DNA of 64,000 nt from Nocardioides terrae (GCF_900112345.1 NZ_FOLB01000007.1:1-64000); one strand, 5' to 3'; positions 36,483 through 45,535 are shown, counted from the stretch's first letter. Notes: generated from the letters alone by a model not told the origin. A program made the numbers and translations.

Positions 36483-37331
36483 GTGATCGAGATCGAGCAG
36501 GCCCGCGAGCTGGTGGACCCGGTGGTCATCGCCGCGTTCGAGGGCTGGAACGACGCCGCCGACGCCGCCTCGGCGACGGTGGACCACCTGATGAAGGTGT
36601 GGAGCGCCCGCGTCATCGGCGAGGTCGATCCCGAGGACTACTACGACTTCCAGGTCAACCGGCCGCTCACGGGCAGCGACGAGCACGGCATGCGCCGCAT
36701 CACCTGGCCGACGACCCGCATCGCGGTCGCCTCTCCCCCGGACCTCGACCGCGACGTCGTGCTGATCCGCGGCCTGGAGCCCAACATGCGGTGGCGCCAG
36801 TTCTGCGCCGAGCTGCTCGACGTGGTGGAGGAGCTGGGCGGCACGCTCGTCGTCACCCTCGGCGCGCTCCTCGCCGACGCGCCGCACACCCGGCCCATCC
36901 CCGTCTCGGGGACCTCGACGGAGCCGGACATCGTCGACCGGCTCAAGCTCGAGATGTCGTCCTACGAGGGGCCGACCGGGATCGTCGGCGTCTTCCAGGA
37001 CGCGTGCACCCAGATCGACATGCCGGCCGTCTCCTACTGGGCCGCCGTGCCGCACTACGTCGCCCAGCCGCCGTGCCCGAAGGCGACGCTCGCGCTGGTG
37101 ACCCGGCTCGAGGAGCTGCTCGAGATCCCCATCCCCCTCGGCGACCTGCCGGAGGACTCGCAGGCGTGGGAGCGGGGCGTCAACGAGCTGGCCGAGGACG
37201 ACGAGGACGTCGCCGAGTACGTCCGCGCCCTCGAAGAGGCCCGCGACACCACCGACCTGCCCGAGGCGTCGGGCGAGGCGATCGCCCGGGAGTTCGAGCG
37301 CTACCTCAAGCGGCGCCAGGAGGACTCCTAG
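36483..37331 (+). CDS. PAC2-family protein (proteasome assembly chaperone fold)
   Basis: 282-residue soluble protein of the PAC2 (formerly DUF75) family, named after a eukaryotic proteasome assembly chaperone. Visible family features are VIAAFEGWNDAADAAS at the start, DVVLIRGLEPNMRWRQF in the middle, LGALLADAPHTRPIPVSGTS, and a C-terminal acidic helical extension. Its job in actinobacteria is not established. It lies 13 kb from the proteasome genes, so a link to Pup-proteasome biology is only suggestive. The GTG start has no spaced Shine-Dalgarno but a well-placed TAGGGT. It is divergent from metH and convergent with mshC, 10 bases apart. Confidence 0.92.
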   Translation: MIEIEQARELVDPVVIAAFEGWNDAADAASATVDHLMKVWSARVIGEVDPEDYYDFQVNRPLTGSDEHGMRRITWPTTRIAVASPPDLDRDVVLIRGLEPNMRWRQFCAELLDVVEELGGTLVVTLGALLADAPHTRPIPVSGTSTEPDIVDRLKLEMSSYEGPTGIVGVFQDACTQIDMPAVSYWAAVPHYVAQPPCPKATLALVTRLEELLEIPIPLGDLPEDSQAWERGVNELAEDDEDVAEYVRALEEARDTTDLPEASGEAIAREFERYLKRRQEDS

Positions 37332-37341
37332 CCGGGTCGGC

Positions 37342-38583
37342 TCAGAGCCTGATCCCGAGCGCCGCGTCCAGCAGGTCGCGGATCGTGGCACCGGCGGTGT
37401 CGTCGCTGGCGTCCGCGAGGCCGTCGGTGCCGAGCGTGGCGTCGACCCAGCCCTGGACGAGCTCCACGGCCGCGGGGGCGTCGAGGTCGGCGGCGAGCAC
37501 CTCCAGCACGTCCTCCACGACCGGGGCGGCGGGCGCGCCGCGGCCCAGAGAGAGCGCCTTGCGCCACTGGGCGACGGTGTCGACCGCGTCGAAGAGCAGG
37601 GTGTCGGTCCACTCCCAGTCGGCGCGGTAGTGGTGGCGGAGCAGCACCAGGCGGATCGCCATCGGGTCGATCTCGCTGTTGCGCAGGGCCGAGACGAAGA
37701 CGAGGTTGCCCTTCGACTTCGACATCTTCTCGCCGTCGTACGCCACCATGCCCGCGTGGGCGTAGACCCGCGCGAACGGCTCACCGGCGACGTGGACGTG
37801 GCCCGCCGACATCTCGTGGTGCGGGAAGACCAGGTCCGAGCCGCCGCCCTGGACGTCGAAGGAGCCGCCGAGGTGCTCCAGCGAGATCGCCGCGCACTCG
37901 ATGTGCCAGCCCGGCCGGCCCGGACCCCACGGTGAGGGCCAGGACGGCTCGCCCTCGCGCTCGGCGAGCCAGAGGATGCAGTCGAGCGGGTCCTTCTTGC
38001 CGGCGCGGTCGGGGTCGCCGCCGCGCAGCGGGAAGATCTCCAGCATCTGCTCGCGGGTCAGGTTGGACTCGGCGCCGAACGCCGGATCGGCGGTGACCGA
38101 GAAGTAGAGGTCCTCGTCGACCCGGTAGACCGCTCCGGCGGCCTGCAGCCGCTCGATGAGGGCGATGACCAGCGGGATGGACTCGACGGCGCCGGTGTAG
38201 TGGGCCGGCGGGATCACCCGCAGGGCCTCCATGTCGGCGCGGAACAGCTCGGTCTCGCGCTCGGCCAGCTCGACCCAGTCCACGTTCACCTTGGTGGCGC
38301 GCTCGAGGAGCGGGTCGTCGACGTCGGTGACGTTCTGGGTGTAGACGACCCGGTGGCCGGCGTTGCGCCAGGCGCGGATCAGCAGGTCGAAGCCGACGTA
38401 GGTCGCGGCGTGCCCCATGTGGGTCGCGTCGTAGGGCGTGATACCGCAGACGTAGAGCCGCGCGGCGCCGTCCTCGGCGGCCGGGACGACCGGCACCAGC
38501 GTCCCGCTCGCGGTGTCGTGCAGCGCGACCTCGGGGCCTGTGACGGACAGGGTCGGGAACTCGGGATCGGTCCAGGCGCGCAT
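37342..38583 (-). CDS. mshC: Cysteine:glucosaminyl inositol ligase MshC (mycothiol biosynthesis)
   Basis: 413-residue cysteinyl-tRNA-synthetase-like ligase that joins cysteine to GlcN-inositol with ATP, the penultimate step of mycothiol synthesis. The opening [12 protein letters not shown] and [20 protein letters not shown] (HIGH-type motif at 55-58, zinc Cys46) distinguish MshC from CysS. Further signatures are [28 protein letters not shown] and the KMSKS loop at 286-290. Shorter than CysS at the C-terminus, as expected because no tRNA is bound. The ATG at 38583 is preferred because it gives the family N-terminus and has TAGAGT 7 bases upstream. It belongs to the conserved mshC-SCO1664-DUF3090-phosphatase group. 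Confidence 0.95.
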   Translation of the reverse strand: MRAWTDPEFPTLSVTGPEVALHDTASGTLVPVVPAAEDGAARLYVCGITPYDATHMGHAATYVGFDLLIRAWRNAGHRVVYTQNVTDVDDPLLERATKVNVDWVELAERETELFRADMEALRVIPPAHYTGAVESIPLVIALIERLQAAGAVYRVDEDLYFSVTADPAFGAESNLTREQMLEIFPLRGGDPDRAGKKDPLDCILWLAEREGEPSWPSPWGPGRPGWHIECAAISLEHLGGSFDVQGGGSDLVFPHHEMSAGHVHVAGEPFARVYAHAGMVAYDGEKMSKSKGNLVFVSALRNSEIDPMAIRLVLLRHHYRADWEWTDTLLFDAVDTVAQWRKALSLGRGAPAAPVVEDVLEVLAADLDAPAAVELVQGWVDATLGTDGLADASDDTAGATIRDLLDAALGIRL

Positions 38584-38590
38584 GTGCCGA

Positions 38591-38596
38591 ACTCTA
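38591..38596 (-). promoter_or_regulatory. Probable -10 box of mshC (leaderless)
   Basis: TAGAGT, 7 bases before the ATG at 38583. Confidence 0.45.
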
Positions 38597-38617
38597 CTGG
38601 CGGGGTGCTCTTCGAGG

Positions 38618-39406
38618 TCAGAACGGGGGCCACGGGACGGACGGCCAGCCGTGGCCGGGCTCGGGCAGCGTGCCCCGGGCCAGCAACCGCTCGCAGCGCT
38701 CACCGATGGCCTCGATGTCCCAGACCGACAGGTAGGGCTCGAGCGCAGGGCCCAGCTCCGCGTCGAGCAGGCTCCGCACCCGTCGTACGGCGTCCGTCTC
38801 CTGCGTCGTCAGGGGCTCGCCCGCCCAGCCCCAGAGCACCGTCCGCAGCTTCGGCTCGCTGTGGAAGCAGATGCCGTGGTCGATGCCGTAGCGGTGGCCG
38901 CCGGGCATCGCCAGCACGTGGCCGCCCTTGCGGTCGGCGTTGTTGACCACGACGTCGAAGACCGCCATCCGACGCAGCGGCTCGGTGTCCTCGTGGATCA
39001 GCGAGACGGGCCGGTCGTCGCCGTCGAGGCCGTCGAACACGTGGCACCAGCCGGCGGGGACCCGCCCCTCGGGCACGATCGTCACCGCGTCCTGGGACTC
39101 GTCGACGTGGCACCAGCGCTGCAGCATGCCGGTGCCGTGCGGCCCGTCGCCGAGCCAGGTCTCGGGGACGATGTCCCAGCCGAGGGCCTCCGACACGAGG
39201 TAGGCGGCCGTCTCGCGGTGGGCGAGGTTGCCCTCGGGGAAGTCCCACAGGGGGCGCTCGCCGCGGATCGGCTTGTAGGCGACCTCGATCTGCTCCCCGT
39301 CGGCCAGGGACAGGGTGGCGAAGAAGGTCAGGTTGGACGCGGGCATGACCCTGCCGTGCAGGACCAGCTCACCCTCCTGCAGCCTCTGCCCCATGTCCGC
39401 GCTCAC
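38618..39406 (-). CDS. SCO1664-family protein (PI3/4-kinase-like fold)
   Basis: 262-residue protein of the actinobacterial SCO1664 family. The pattern [19 protein letters not shown] followed by [22 protein letters not shown] resembles the catalytic (HxD-like) and metal-binding loops of phosphatidylinositol 3/4-kinase-type proteins. An upstream Lys in [18 protein letters not shown] fits the ATP-binding lysine. Activity has not been assigned to this family as far as I know. The GTG at 39406, 11 bases after the DUF3090 stop, gives the family-like N-terminus; an ATG four codons later is an alternative. It sits between DUF3090 and mshC, a conserved association that suggests a shared cofactor or mycothiol-related role. 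Confidence 0.85.
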   Translation of the reverse strand: MSADMGQRLQEGELVLHGRVMPASNLTFFATLSLADGEQIEVAYKPIRGERPLWDFPEGNLAHRETAAYLVSEALGWDIVPETWLGDGPHGTGMLQRWCHVDESQDAVTIVPEGRVPAGWCHVFDGLDGDDRPVSLIHEDTEPLRRMAVFDVVVNNADRKGGHVLAMPGGHRYGIDHGICFHSEPKLRTVLWGWAGEPLTTQETDAVRRVRSLLDAELGPALEPYLSVWDIEAIGERCERLLARGTLPEPGHGWPSVPWPPF

Positions 39407-39417
39407 GTGGACGCCGC

Positions 39418-40005
39418 TCAGGGATCCCGGCGCTTGAAGCCGTTGGCGCGGGGGCAGAGGTGACCGGCCGGGTCGATCGGGCCGCCGCAGAACGGGCAGT
39501 CCGGCCGGCCCGCGGAGACCACCTGCTGGGCCCGCTTGGCGAAGGCCCGGGCCTGGCCCGGCGTGATCCGGATGATCAGCACCTCGTCGGGCTCGGGCTC
39601 CTCGACCTCGATCTGCTGCTCGCCCTCGGCCGTCTCGGTCACGAAGGCGACGGTCTCGTCGTCGGCCGGGAAGACCTCGATGACGATGCGCTCGTCGCCC
39701 GGGTCCCACGACAGCGTCATCGTGCCGGCGCGGAACTCCTCCTCGATCGGCTGGTCGAGCGGGTCGTTGTCGTCGAGCTCGAAGGGCGCGACGGCGGGTA
39801 CGACGCCCTCCGCCAGCGCGGTGACCTCGTCGAGCAGCTCGTCGACGCGCTCGGCGAGCAGGGAGACCTGCTGCTTCTCGAGCGCGACGCTCACGAGCCG
39901 GCGACCGGCACGGGCCTGCAGGAAGAACGTGCGGGCGCCGGGCTCGCCGACGGTCCCCGCGACGAAGCGCTCGGGCGGGTCGAAGCTGTGGACGACGGAC
40001 GGCAT
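39418..40005 (-). CDS. DUF3090 family protein with C-terminal zinc ribbon
   Basis: 195-residue protein of the DUF3090 (SCO1665-like) family of unknown function. It opens VVHSFDPPERFVAGTVG and is acidic in the middle. The C-terminal CPFCGGPIDPAGHLCPRANG supplies four ligands (Cys, Cys, His/Cys) for a zinc-ribbon-like knuckle. TAGGGT lies 7 bases before the ATG. It belongs to a conserved order histidine phosphatase, DUF3090, SCO1664, mshC. Confidence 0.92.
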   Translation of the reverse strand: MPSVVHSFDPPERFVAGTVGEPGARTFFLQARAGRRLVSVALEKQQVSLLAERVDELLDEVTALAEGVVPAVAPFELDDNDPLDQPIEEEFRAGTMTLSWDPGDERIVIEVFPADDETVAFVTETAEGEQQIEVEEPEPDEVLIIRITPGQARAFAKRAQQVVSAGRPDCPFCGGPIDPAGHLCPRANGFKRRDP

Positions 40006-40012
40006 GGCACCA

Positions 40013-40018
40013 ACCCTA
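40013..40018 (-). promoter_or_regulatory. Probable -10 box of the DUF3090 gene (leaderless)
   Basis: TAGGGT, 7 bases before the ATG at 40005. Confidence 0.45.
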
Positions 40019-40035
40019 GAGGGCCGGGCGAGGGG

Positions 40036-40752
40036 CTACGAGGGGCCCGCGCCGCCGCCGACGGCCGCATCGCCGGTCGGGCTCGCGGTGCGCTTGCGGG
40101 CGCGGCCCTTCTTCGGCGGCACCAGCCAGGACAGGTCGCCGTCATGGGTGTTGGTCGCGAGCACGAACGGGCGCGACGCGGTGTAGCGGATGATCGAGAC
40201 CGACGCCGGGTCGACGTTGAGCCGCTGGAAGAGGTCGAGGTGCATGCCGAGCGCGTCGGCGAGCAGCGACTTGATGATGTCGCCGTGGCTGACCGCCACC
40301 CACACCGCGCCGGGGCCGTGCTCGGCCTCGATCCGGGCGTCCAGTCGGCGTACGGCCGCCACGGCACGGGCCTGCATGCCCTGGAGCGACTCCCCGCCCG
40401 GGAAGACCGCCGCCGACGGCTGTGACTGGACGACCTTCCACAGCGGCTCCTTGGCGAGGTCCTTGAGCAGGCGGCCCTGCCACTCGCCGTAGTCGCACTC
40501 CGACAGGCCCTTCTCGGAGACCTGCTCGGGCGACGCGGTCTGGTGCGTGAGGATCGCCCGCGCGGTCTGGCGGCAGCGCTCCAGCGGGCTGGTGACCACG
40601 CTCGCGAGCGGTACGACGGCGAGCCGCTCCCCCGTCTTGGCAGCCTGCTCGGCGCCCTTCTCGTCCAGCTTCACGCCGGGCAGCCGACCCGCCAGGGTGC
40701 CGGACGCGTTGGCGGTCGTCCGGCCGTGGCGGACCAGGATCACGGTGGCCAT
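40036..40752 (-). CDS. Histidine phosphatase (MSMEG_4193-type phosphomutase-like)
   Basis: 238-residue member of the histidine phosphatase superfamily. The catalytic His is in VILVRHGRTTAN, the Arg in SPLERCRQTA, the acid in LSECDYGEWQG and the second His in VAVSHGDIIKSLL. The C-terminus is a basic, then Gly-rich tail (PPKKGRARKRTASP). The physiological substrate is unknown. The ATG at 40752 has TACGCT 7 bases upstream. It opens the cluster leading to mshC. Confidence 0.92.
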   Translation of the reverse strand: MATVILVRHGRTTANASGTLAGRLPGVKLDEKGAEQAAKTGERLAVVPLASVVTSPLERCRQTARAILTHQTASPEQVSEKGLSECDYGEWQGRLLKDLAKEPLWKVVQSQPSAAVFPGGESLQGMQARAVAAVRRLDARIEAEHGPGAVWVAVSHGDIIKSLLADALGMHLDLFQRLNVDPASVSIIRYTASRPFVLATNTHDGDLSWLVPPKKGRARKRTASPTGDAAVGGGAGPS

Positions 40753-40759
40753 GCGCGCC

Positions 40760-40765
40760 AGCGTA
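40760..40765 (-). promoter_or_regulatory. Probable -10 box of the histidine phosphatase gene
   Basis: TACGCT, 7 bases before the ATG at 40752; back to back with the corA promoter. Confidence 0.35.
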
Positions 40766-40785
40766 GCCAGGGGCTCGCGGTGCAA

Positions 40786-40791
40786 TAGCGT
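40786..40791 (+). promoter_or_regulatory. Probable -10 box of corA (leaderless)
   Basis: TAGCGT, 6 bases before the GTG at 40798. Confidence 0.45.
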
Positions 40792-40797
40792 GGCCTC

Positions 40798-41778
40798 GTG
40801 ATCGTCGACAGCGCGCTCTACTCCGAGGGCCACCGTGTCGACCTCGGCTGCGATCCCCACGAGTTCGACAAGATGCGCGCCGCCATCAAGGGGGAGCGCG
40901 ACTTCGTCTGGCTCGGGCTCTACTCCCCCAGCGCCCAGGAGCTCGCCGAGGTCGCCGACGCCTTCGAGCTCCACCCGCTCGCCGTCGAGGACGCCGTCAA
41001 CGCCCACCAGCGGCCCAAGCTCGAGCGGTACGGCGACAGCCTCTTCCTGGTGCTGAAGACGCTCTGGTACGTCGACGCCGACGACCAGGTCGAGACGGGC
41101 GAGATCAACCTCTTCGTCGGCCCGGACTTCGTCATCACCGTCCGGCACGGCCGGGGCGCCGAGCTGGAGGCGGCCAGGCACGGCGTCGAGGCCGACCCGT
41201 GGAAGCTCGCCCAGGGCCCGTCCGCCGCCGTGTACGCCGTCGCCGACCGGGTCGTCGACGGCTACCTCAACGTGCTCGACGAGCTGGAGACCGATGTGGA
41301 CGAGGTCGAGACGTCCGTCTTCTCGACCGAGCGCTCCAACGACGCCGCGCGGATCTACACGCTCAAGCGCGAGCTGGCCGAGGTGCGCCGCGCCGTCCTC
41401 CCGCTCCGCGACCCCATCCAGGGCTTCGCGACCGGCGCGGTGCCCGTCGTCGACCCGGACATCCAGCCGTTCTTCCGGGACGTCCTCGACCACCTCAACC
41501 GAGCCGCCGACCTCGCTGACACCCTCGAGTCGCTGCTGTCGTCTGCCTTCGAGGCGCACCTCGCCCAGATCTCGGTCCAGCAGAACGACGACATGCGGAA
41601 GATCTCGGCGGGTGCCGCGCTGGTCGTCGTACCCACCTTCATCGCCGGCGTCTACGGCATGAACTTCGAGCACATGCCCGAGCTGTCCTGGACCCTCGGC
41701 TACCCCATGGCGCTGCTGCTGATGGCGGCGTCGGTGACGGGGCTGTGGGTGTTCTTCAAGAAGTCCGGCTGGCTGTAG
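40798..41778 (+). CDS. corA: CorA-type magnesium/cobalt transport protein
   Basis: 326-residue pentameric divalent-cation channel. A large cytoplasmic alpha/beta domain with a long stalk helix (about 150-255) precedes two C-terminal transmembrane helices. The YGMNFEHMPEL loop carries the GMN selectivity filter between them. The final FFKKSGWL is the usual basic C-terminus. The GTG start has no Shine-Dalgarno and probably a leaderless mRNA. Substrate preference between Mg, Co or Ni cannot be read from sequence. Convergent with uppP. Confidence 0.93.
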   Translation: MIVDSALYSEGHRVDLGCDPHEFDKMRAAIKGERDFVWLGLYSPSAQELAEVADAFELHPLAVEDAVNAHQRPKLERYGDSLFLVLKTLWYVDADDQVETGEINLFVGPDFVITVRHGRGAELEAARHGVEADPWKLAQGPSAAVYAVADRVVDGYLNVLDELETDVDEVETSVFSTERSNDAARIYTLKRELAEVRRAVLPLRDPIQGFATGAVPVVDPDIQPFFRDVLDHLNRAADLADTLESLLSSAFEAHLAQISVQQNDDMRKISAGAALVVVPTFIAGVYGMNFEHMPELSWTLGYPMALLLMAASVTGLWVFFKKSGWL

Positions 41779-41795
41779 GGCGGCAGCGCCGTGCC

Positions 41796-42623
41796 TCAGG
41801 TCGCGCTGATGACCTCGAACGCGAGCAGCGCGAGCAGGAGGCCGCCGAGCACGACGCGGTAGGGCACGAAGGCGACGATCGTGTGGTGGGCGACGAACCT
41901 CAGCAGCCAGGCGATGGAGGCGTAGGCGACGACGAAGGAGACCACGGTCCCGACGATGGTCGGGCCCGCGCCGATGCCCGACCCGGCGACGTCCTTGAGC
42001 TCGAACAGCCCCGCGGCGGTGAGGGCAGGGATGGAGAGGAAGAAGCTGAGCCGGGTCGCGCTGACCCGGTCGAGGTTGAGGAGCAGGCCGGTCGAGATCG
42101 TGGCGCCCGAGCGTGAGACGCCGGGGATCAGCGCGATGCACTGGGCCGCACCGATGATGACGGCGTCACGCATGGAGAGGCGCTTCTCGCTGCGGTCCTG
42201 GCGGCCGAGCCGCTCGGCGAGGACCATGACGCCGCTCCACACCACGAGCGCGCCGCCGACCCACCACAGCGAGCGCAGCGGTCCGGAGATGACGTCCTTG
42301 GCCAGGAGGCCGACCACGCCGATGGGGATCGAGCCGACGATGACGTACCAGCCCATCCGGTAGTCGAGCTTGCCGCGCAGCTCCGGCCGGACCAGGCCAC
42401 GGAACCAGCTGGTGACGATCCGGACGATGTCCTTGAAGAAGTAGACGATGACCGCTGCGATGGCACCCATCTGGATCACGGCGGTGAAGGCGGTGATGCC
42501 GTCGTCGTCGATCGGCAGGCCGAGGACCTTCTCCGCGATGGTCAGGTGCCCCGTGCTGGAGACGGGGAGGAACTCGGTGAGCCCCTCCACGACGCCGAGG
42601 ATCACGGCCTCGAGGTAGTTCAT
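41796..42623 (-). CDS. uppP: Undecaprenyl-diphosphatase UppP (BacA)
   Basis: 275-residue integral membrane phosphatase recycling undecaprenyl diphosphate for cell-wall synthesis; the family can give bacitracin tolerance. The active-site motifs are both present: EGLTEFLPVSSTGH near the N-terminus and ALIPGVSRSGAT in the second half. Eight hydrophobic segments match the family. GAAGGGCGG precedes the ATG. The gene is commonly found close to mshC in actinobacteria. Convergent with corA. Confidence 0.96.
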   Translation of the reverse strand: MNYLEAVILGVVEGLTEFLPVSSTGHLTIAEKVLGLPIDDDGITAFTAVIQMGAIAAVIVYFFKDIVRIVTSWFRGLVRPELRGKLDYRMGWYVIVGSIPIGVVGLLAKDVISGPLRSLWWVGGALVVWSGVMVLAERLGRQDRSEKRLSMRDAVIIGAAQCIALIPGVSRSGATISTGLLLNLDRVSATRLSFFLSIPALTAAGLFELKDVAGSGIGAGPTIVGTVVSFVVAYASIAWLLRFVAHHTIVAFVPYRVVLGGLLLALLAFEVISAT

Positions 42624-42749
42624 GTCCCGCCCTTCGATTTTCTCGCCGCCAGATCCGACGGCGGGTGACGGGTGACGAGCCTAGGGGTCCTCTCCTGAGG
42701 AATTCGTGAAGACCCGCGAGCCGCCTCGGTGACGTTGCCGACGGCGGGC

Positions 42750-42755
42750 TATCTT
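42750..42755 (+). promoter_or_regulatory. Probable -10 box of the aldo/keto reductase gene
   Basis: TATCTT, 7 bases before the ATG at 42763; no Shine-Dalgarno is present. Confidence 0.4.
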
Positions 42756-42762
42756 CTCGCCC

Positions 42763-43710
42763 ATGCAGCATCGCTCGCTCGGCGCCACCGGCCTGAAGGT
42801 CTCCCGCCTCGGGCTCGGCACGATGACCTGGGGCCGCGCCACCGACGAGCACGAGGCACGCGACCAGCTGATCGCGTTCGCCGAGGCGGGCGGCACGCTG
42901 GTCGACACGGCTGCGGGGTACGTCGACGGGCGGTCCGAGTCGATGCTCGGTGCCCTGATCGGCGACGTTGTCGCGCGCGACGAGGTCGTGCTCGCCACCA
43001 AGGCCGGGATCTCGCGGCGGGGCGGCCAGCGCTCTGTCGACACCTCGCGCGGTTCCCTCCTCGGCGCGCTCGACGGCTCGCTGAAGCGGCTCGGCACCGA
43101 CCACGTCGACCTGTGGCAGGTCCACGTCTGGTCCGACGAGGCGCCGCTCGAGGAGACCCTCACCGCACTCGACCTCGCGCTCACGTCCGGGCGGGCGTCG
43201 TACGTCGGCATCTCCAACTACGCCGGCTGGCAGACCGCGCAGGCCGCGGCCTGGCAGCGGGCCGTGCCGGGCCGCGCGACGCTCGCGTCGACGCAGGTGC
43301 AGTACTCCCTCCTCGCCCGCGAGATCGAGTACGACGTGCTGCCGGCCGCGCAGGCCAACGGACTCGGCATCCTGGCCTGGTCGCCGCTGGCCGGTGGCGT
43401 GCTCAGCGGGAAGTACCGCACGGGCACCCCGTCGGACTCCCGGGGCGCCGACCGCGACTTCGCCGGCCGGGTCGACTCCTACCTCGACGACCGGGGCCGT
43501 GGCATCGTGGAGGCGGTGCTCAAGGCGGCCGACGGGCTGGAGTGGGCACCGCTGCAGGTGGCGCTCGCGTGGGTGCGCGACCGTCCCGGCGTCACGGCGC
43601 CGATCGTCGGTGCCCGGACCGCCGAGCAGCTGAGGGTGGCCCTCGCCGTCGAGGACCTGACCCTTCCCCCGGAACTCGCCGCCGCCCTGGACGACGTCTC
43701 CGCCGAGTAG
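42763..43710 (+). CDS. Aldo/keto reductase
   Basis: 315-residue NADPH-dependent oxidoreductase with a TIM-barrel fold. The catalytic tetrad is visible: Asp48 and Tyr53 (LVDTAAGYVDG), Lys80 (LATKAG) and His121 (VDLWQVHVW). The NADP-binding end is VTAPIVGARTAEQL. It opens with the usual RSLGATGLKVSRLGLGTMTWG. Substrate not predictable. DUF5703 follows 27 bases later in the same direction. Confidence 0.95.
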   Translation: MQHRSLGATGLKVSRLGLGTMTWGRATDEHEARDQLIAFAEAGGTLVDTAAGYVDGRSESMLGALIGDVVARDEVVLATKAGISRRGGQRSVDTSRGSLLGALDGSLKRLGTDHVDLWQVHVWSDEAPLEETLTALDLALTSGRASYVGISNYAGWQTAQAAAWQRAVPGRATLASTQVQYSLLAREIEYDVLPAAQANGLGILAWSPLAGGVLSGKYRTGTPSDSRGADRDFAGRVDSYLDDRGRGIVEAVLKAADGLEWAPLQVALAWVRDRPGVTAPIVGARTAEQLRVALAVEDLTLPPELAAALDDVSAE

Positions 43711-43737
43711 AACCGACCGACCCGCAGGAGGAGCCAG

Positions 43738-43956
43738 ATGCCCGCAGTCGACCGCCGTCCGCCTCAGCCTGGTGTGGAGTGGGAGTTCGACTCGGTCACC
43801 TTCCCCCGCGACTTCTCGCGCAACGTCGTGCGCAGGCTCCTCGTCGAGCGTGCCGAGCAGGGCGGCTGGGTCCTCGATCGGGTGCGGATCGGCCACGATG
43901 GCAAGCGCCGGATCGTCCTGCGGCGCAAGATCATCCGAGCGATCCGCACCGCCTAG
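43738..43956 (+). CDS. DUF5703 family small basic protein
   Basis: 72-residue protein of the actinobacterial DUF5703 type: EWEFDSVTFPRDFSRNVVRRLLVERAE, then GGWVLDRVRIGHDGKRRIVLRRKIIR. It is strongly basic at the C-terminus and has no membrane helix; function is unknown. GGAGGAG lies 5 bases before the ATG. It is often found beside an M20 peptidase gene, which is convergent here. Confidence 0.85.
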   Translation: MPAVDRRPPQPGVEWEFDSVTFPRDFSRNVVRRLLVERAEQGGWVLDRVRIGHDGKRRIVLRRKIIRAIRTA

Positions 43957-43999
43957 GTACTGGTCGAGGAGGTCGCGCTGCGACCGTCTCGAGAGCCGG

Positions 44000-45313
44000 C
44001 TACACCAGGTCCAGGAACCGGTCGAAGACGCGCGCCCCGAACTGGAGCGCGTCCACCGGGACCCGCTCGTCCACGCCGTGGAAGAGGCCGGTGAAGTCGA
44101 GGTCGTCGGGCAGCCGGAGCGGCGCGAAGCCGTAGGTGCGGATGCCGAGCTTGCCGAAGTGCTTGGCATCGGTGCCGGCCGACATCAGGTAGGGCGCGAC
44201 GATCGCGTCGGGGTCCTCGGCCAGCAGCGAGCGGGTGATGGCATCGGAGATCGCCGTGCCGTCGTACGTCGCCTCCCACGAGCGCTGGTTGGTGACGAAG
44301 CCGAGGTCGATGCCCTCGCCGCACAGCTCGGCCAACGTCGCGAAGAACTCGTCCTCGAAGCCGGGCAGGAAGCGCCCGTCGACGTGGGCGGTGGCCTCGG
44401 TCGGGATGACGTTGACCTTGTAGCCGGCGCCCAGCATCGTCGGGTTGGTGACGTGGCGCAGGGTCGCGCCGATCATCCGCGCCGCCGGGCCGAACTCGTC
44501 GACGAGCGCCTCGGCGTTCTCCGGGGTGGCCTCGGTGCCGGCCAGCTCGGCCACCGCCGCCAAGAGCGTCTGCATGGTCGGGGTCAGCTGGACGGGCCAC
44601 TCGTGGGCGCCGATCCGGGCGACCGCGCCCGCGAGCCGGGTCACCGCGTTGTCGCGGTTGATCATCGAGCCGTGGCCGGCGGTTCCGCGTGCGGTCAGCC
44701 GGATCCACGCCATGCCCTTCTCGGCGGCCTCGATGAGGTACATCCGCCGTCCGCGCACCGTCGTCGAGAAGCCGCCGACCTCCCCGACCGCCTCGGTGGC
44801 ACCGTCGAAGTGCTCACGTAGGTCCTCGATCAGCGGCTGTGCGCCGCGCACGCCGCCCGCCTCCTCGTCGGCGGTGAAGCAGAGCACCGTACGCCGGCCC
44901 GGCGGCCGGCCGGCCCGCTGCCGCTCGCGCACCACCGCGAGCAGCATCGCGTCGAAGTCCTTCATGTCGATCGCACCGCGGCCCCAGACGTAGCCGTCGC
45001 GGATCTCCCCCGAGAACGGGTCGACCTGCCAGTCGGCCGCCTCGGCGGGTACGACGTCCAGGTGGCCGTGGACGAGCAGCGCATCGCCCTCCGCCGGGCC
45101 CCAGTGCGCGATCACGTTGGTGCGGCCGGGCGCGGACTCGTGCACGATCGGGTCGAGGCCCGCCTCGGACAGCACCGTGGCGACGTACTCGGCGGCCTTG
45201 CGCTCCCCCGGGCCGCTGTCGTCGCCGTAGTTGCTCGTGTCGATCCGGATCAGGTCGCGGCACATGTCGACCGTGTCCTGCTCGAGGCCGCTTCCGACTC
45301 GCTCGTCCGACAT
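44000..45313 (-). CDS. M20/M25/M40-family metallopeptidase
   Basis: 437-residue dinuclear zinc amidohydrolase. Metal ligands are in LLVHGHLDVVP (His, Asp), GRGAIDMKDFDAM (bridging Asp), FTADEEAGG (catalytic Glu-Glu) and the late GLFHGVDERV His. The dimerisation lid domain sits between about 195 and 310, with TAGHGSMIN. The family includes succinyl-diaminopimelate desuccinylase-like and carboxypeptidase-like enzymes; the exact substrate is unknown. The ATG at 45313 gives the family N-terminus and has TAGGTT 7 bases upstream, against two in-frame upstream ATGs without signals. Confidence 0.92.
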   Translation of the reverse strand: MSDERVGSGLEQDTVDMCRDLIRIDTSNYGDDSGPGERKAAEYVATVLSEAGLDPIVHESAPGRTNVIAHWGPAEGDALLVHGHLDVVPAEAADWQVDPFSGEIRDGYVWGRGAIDMKDFDAMLLAVVRERQRAGRPPGRRTVLCFTADEEAGGVRGAQPLIEDLREHFDGATEAVGEVGGFSTTVRGRRMYLIEAAEKGMAWIRLTARGTAGHGSMINRDNAVTRLAGAVARIGAHEWPVQLTPTMQTLLAAVAELAGTEATPENAEALVDEFGPAARMIGATLRHVTNPTMLGAGYKVNVIPTEATAHVDGRFLPGFEDEFFATLAELCGEGIDLGFVTNQRSWEATYDGTAISDAITRSLLAEDPDAIVAPYLMSAGTDAKHFGKLGIRTYGFAPLRLPDDLDFTGLFHGVDERVPVDALQFGARVFDRFLDLV

Positions 45314-45320
45314 GGCGCCC

Positions 45321-45326
45321 AACCTA
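45321..45326 (-). promoter_or_regulatory. Probable -10 box of the M20 peptidase gene (leaderless)
   Basis: TAGGTT, 7 bases before the ATG at 45313. Confidence 0.45.
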
Positions 45327-45400
45327 ACCGCTGGCCGCGGGTGCATGGCGCCGCGGCGTTCCGTAGCGCGCATCGGACGTCTGTCGAGGCGTCACCCCGA

Positions 45401-45430
45401 TTCGTGTCCCTGCCGCCACACTGCTAACGT
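45401..45430 (+). promoter_or_regulatory. Probable tRNA-Leu promoter
   Basis: TTCGTG (45401-45406) and TAACGT (45425-45430) are spaced 18 bases apart and end 12 bases before the tRNA; plausible but weak -35 and -10 elements. Confidence 0.35.
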
Positions 45431-45442
45431 TCTCTCCGTTGC

Positions 45443-45527
45443 GCGCGGGTGGCGGAATAGGCAGACGCGCTAGCTTGAGGTGCTAGTCCACGTATAGTGG
45501 GTGGGGGTTCAAGTCCCCCCTCGCGCA
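45443..45527 (+). tRNA. tRNA-Leu, anticodon GAG
   Basis: An 85-base class II tRNA. The acceptor stem GCGCGGG pairs with CUCGCGC (one G-U). The anticodon stem CUAGC/GCUAG encloses the loop UUGAGGU with anticodon GAG. A long variable arm (UCCACGUAUAGUGGG) and the T arm GGGGG-UUCAAGU-CCCCC follow. The discriminator is A and CCA is not encoded. It reads leucine CUC/CUU codons. Confidence 0.95.
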
Positions 45528-45535
45528 CAGTGACA

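Noticed and set aside
33073..36486. Very long plus-strand open frame (over 1,100 codons) opposite metH
   Set aside because: It is antisense to metH, whose catalytic motifs are complete. The frame has Val/Arg/Asp-rich shadow composition and no domain.
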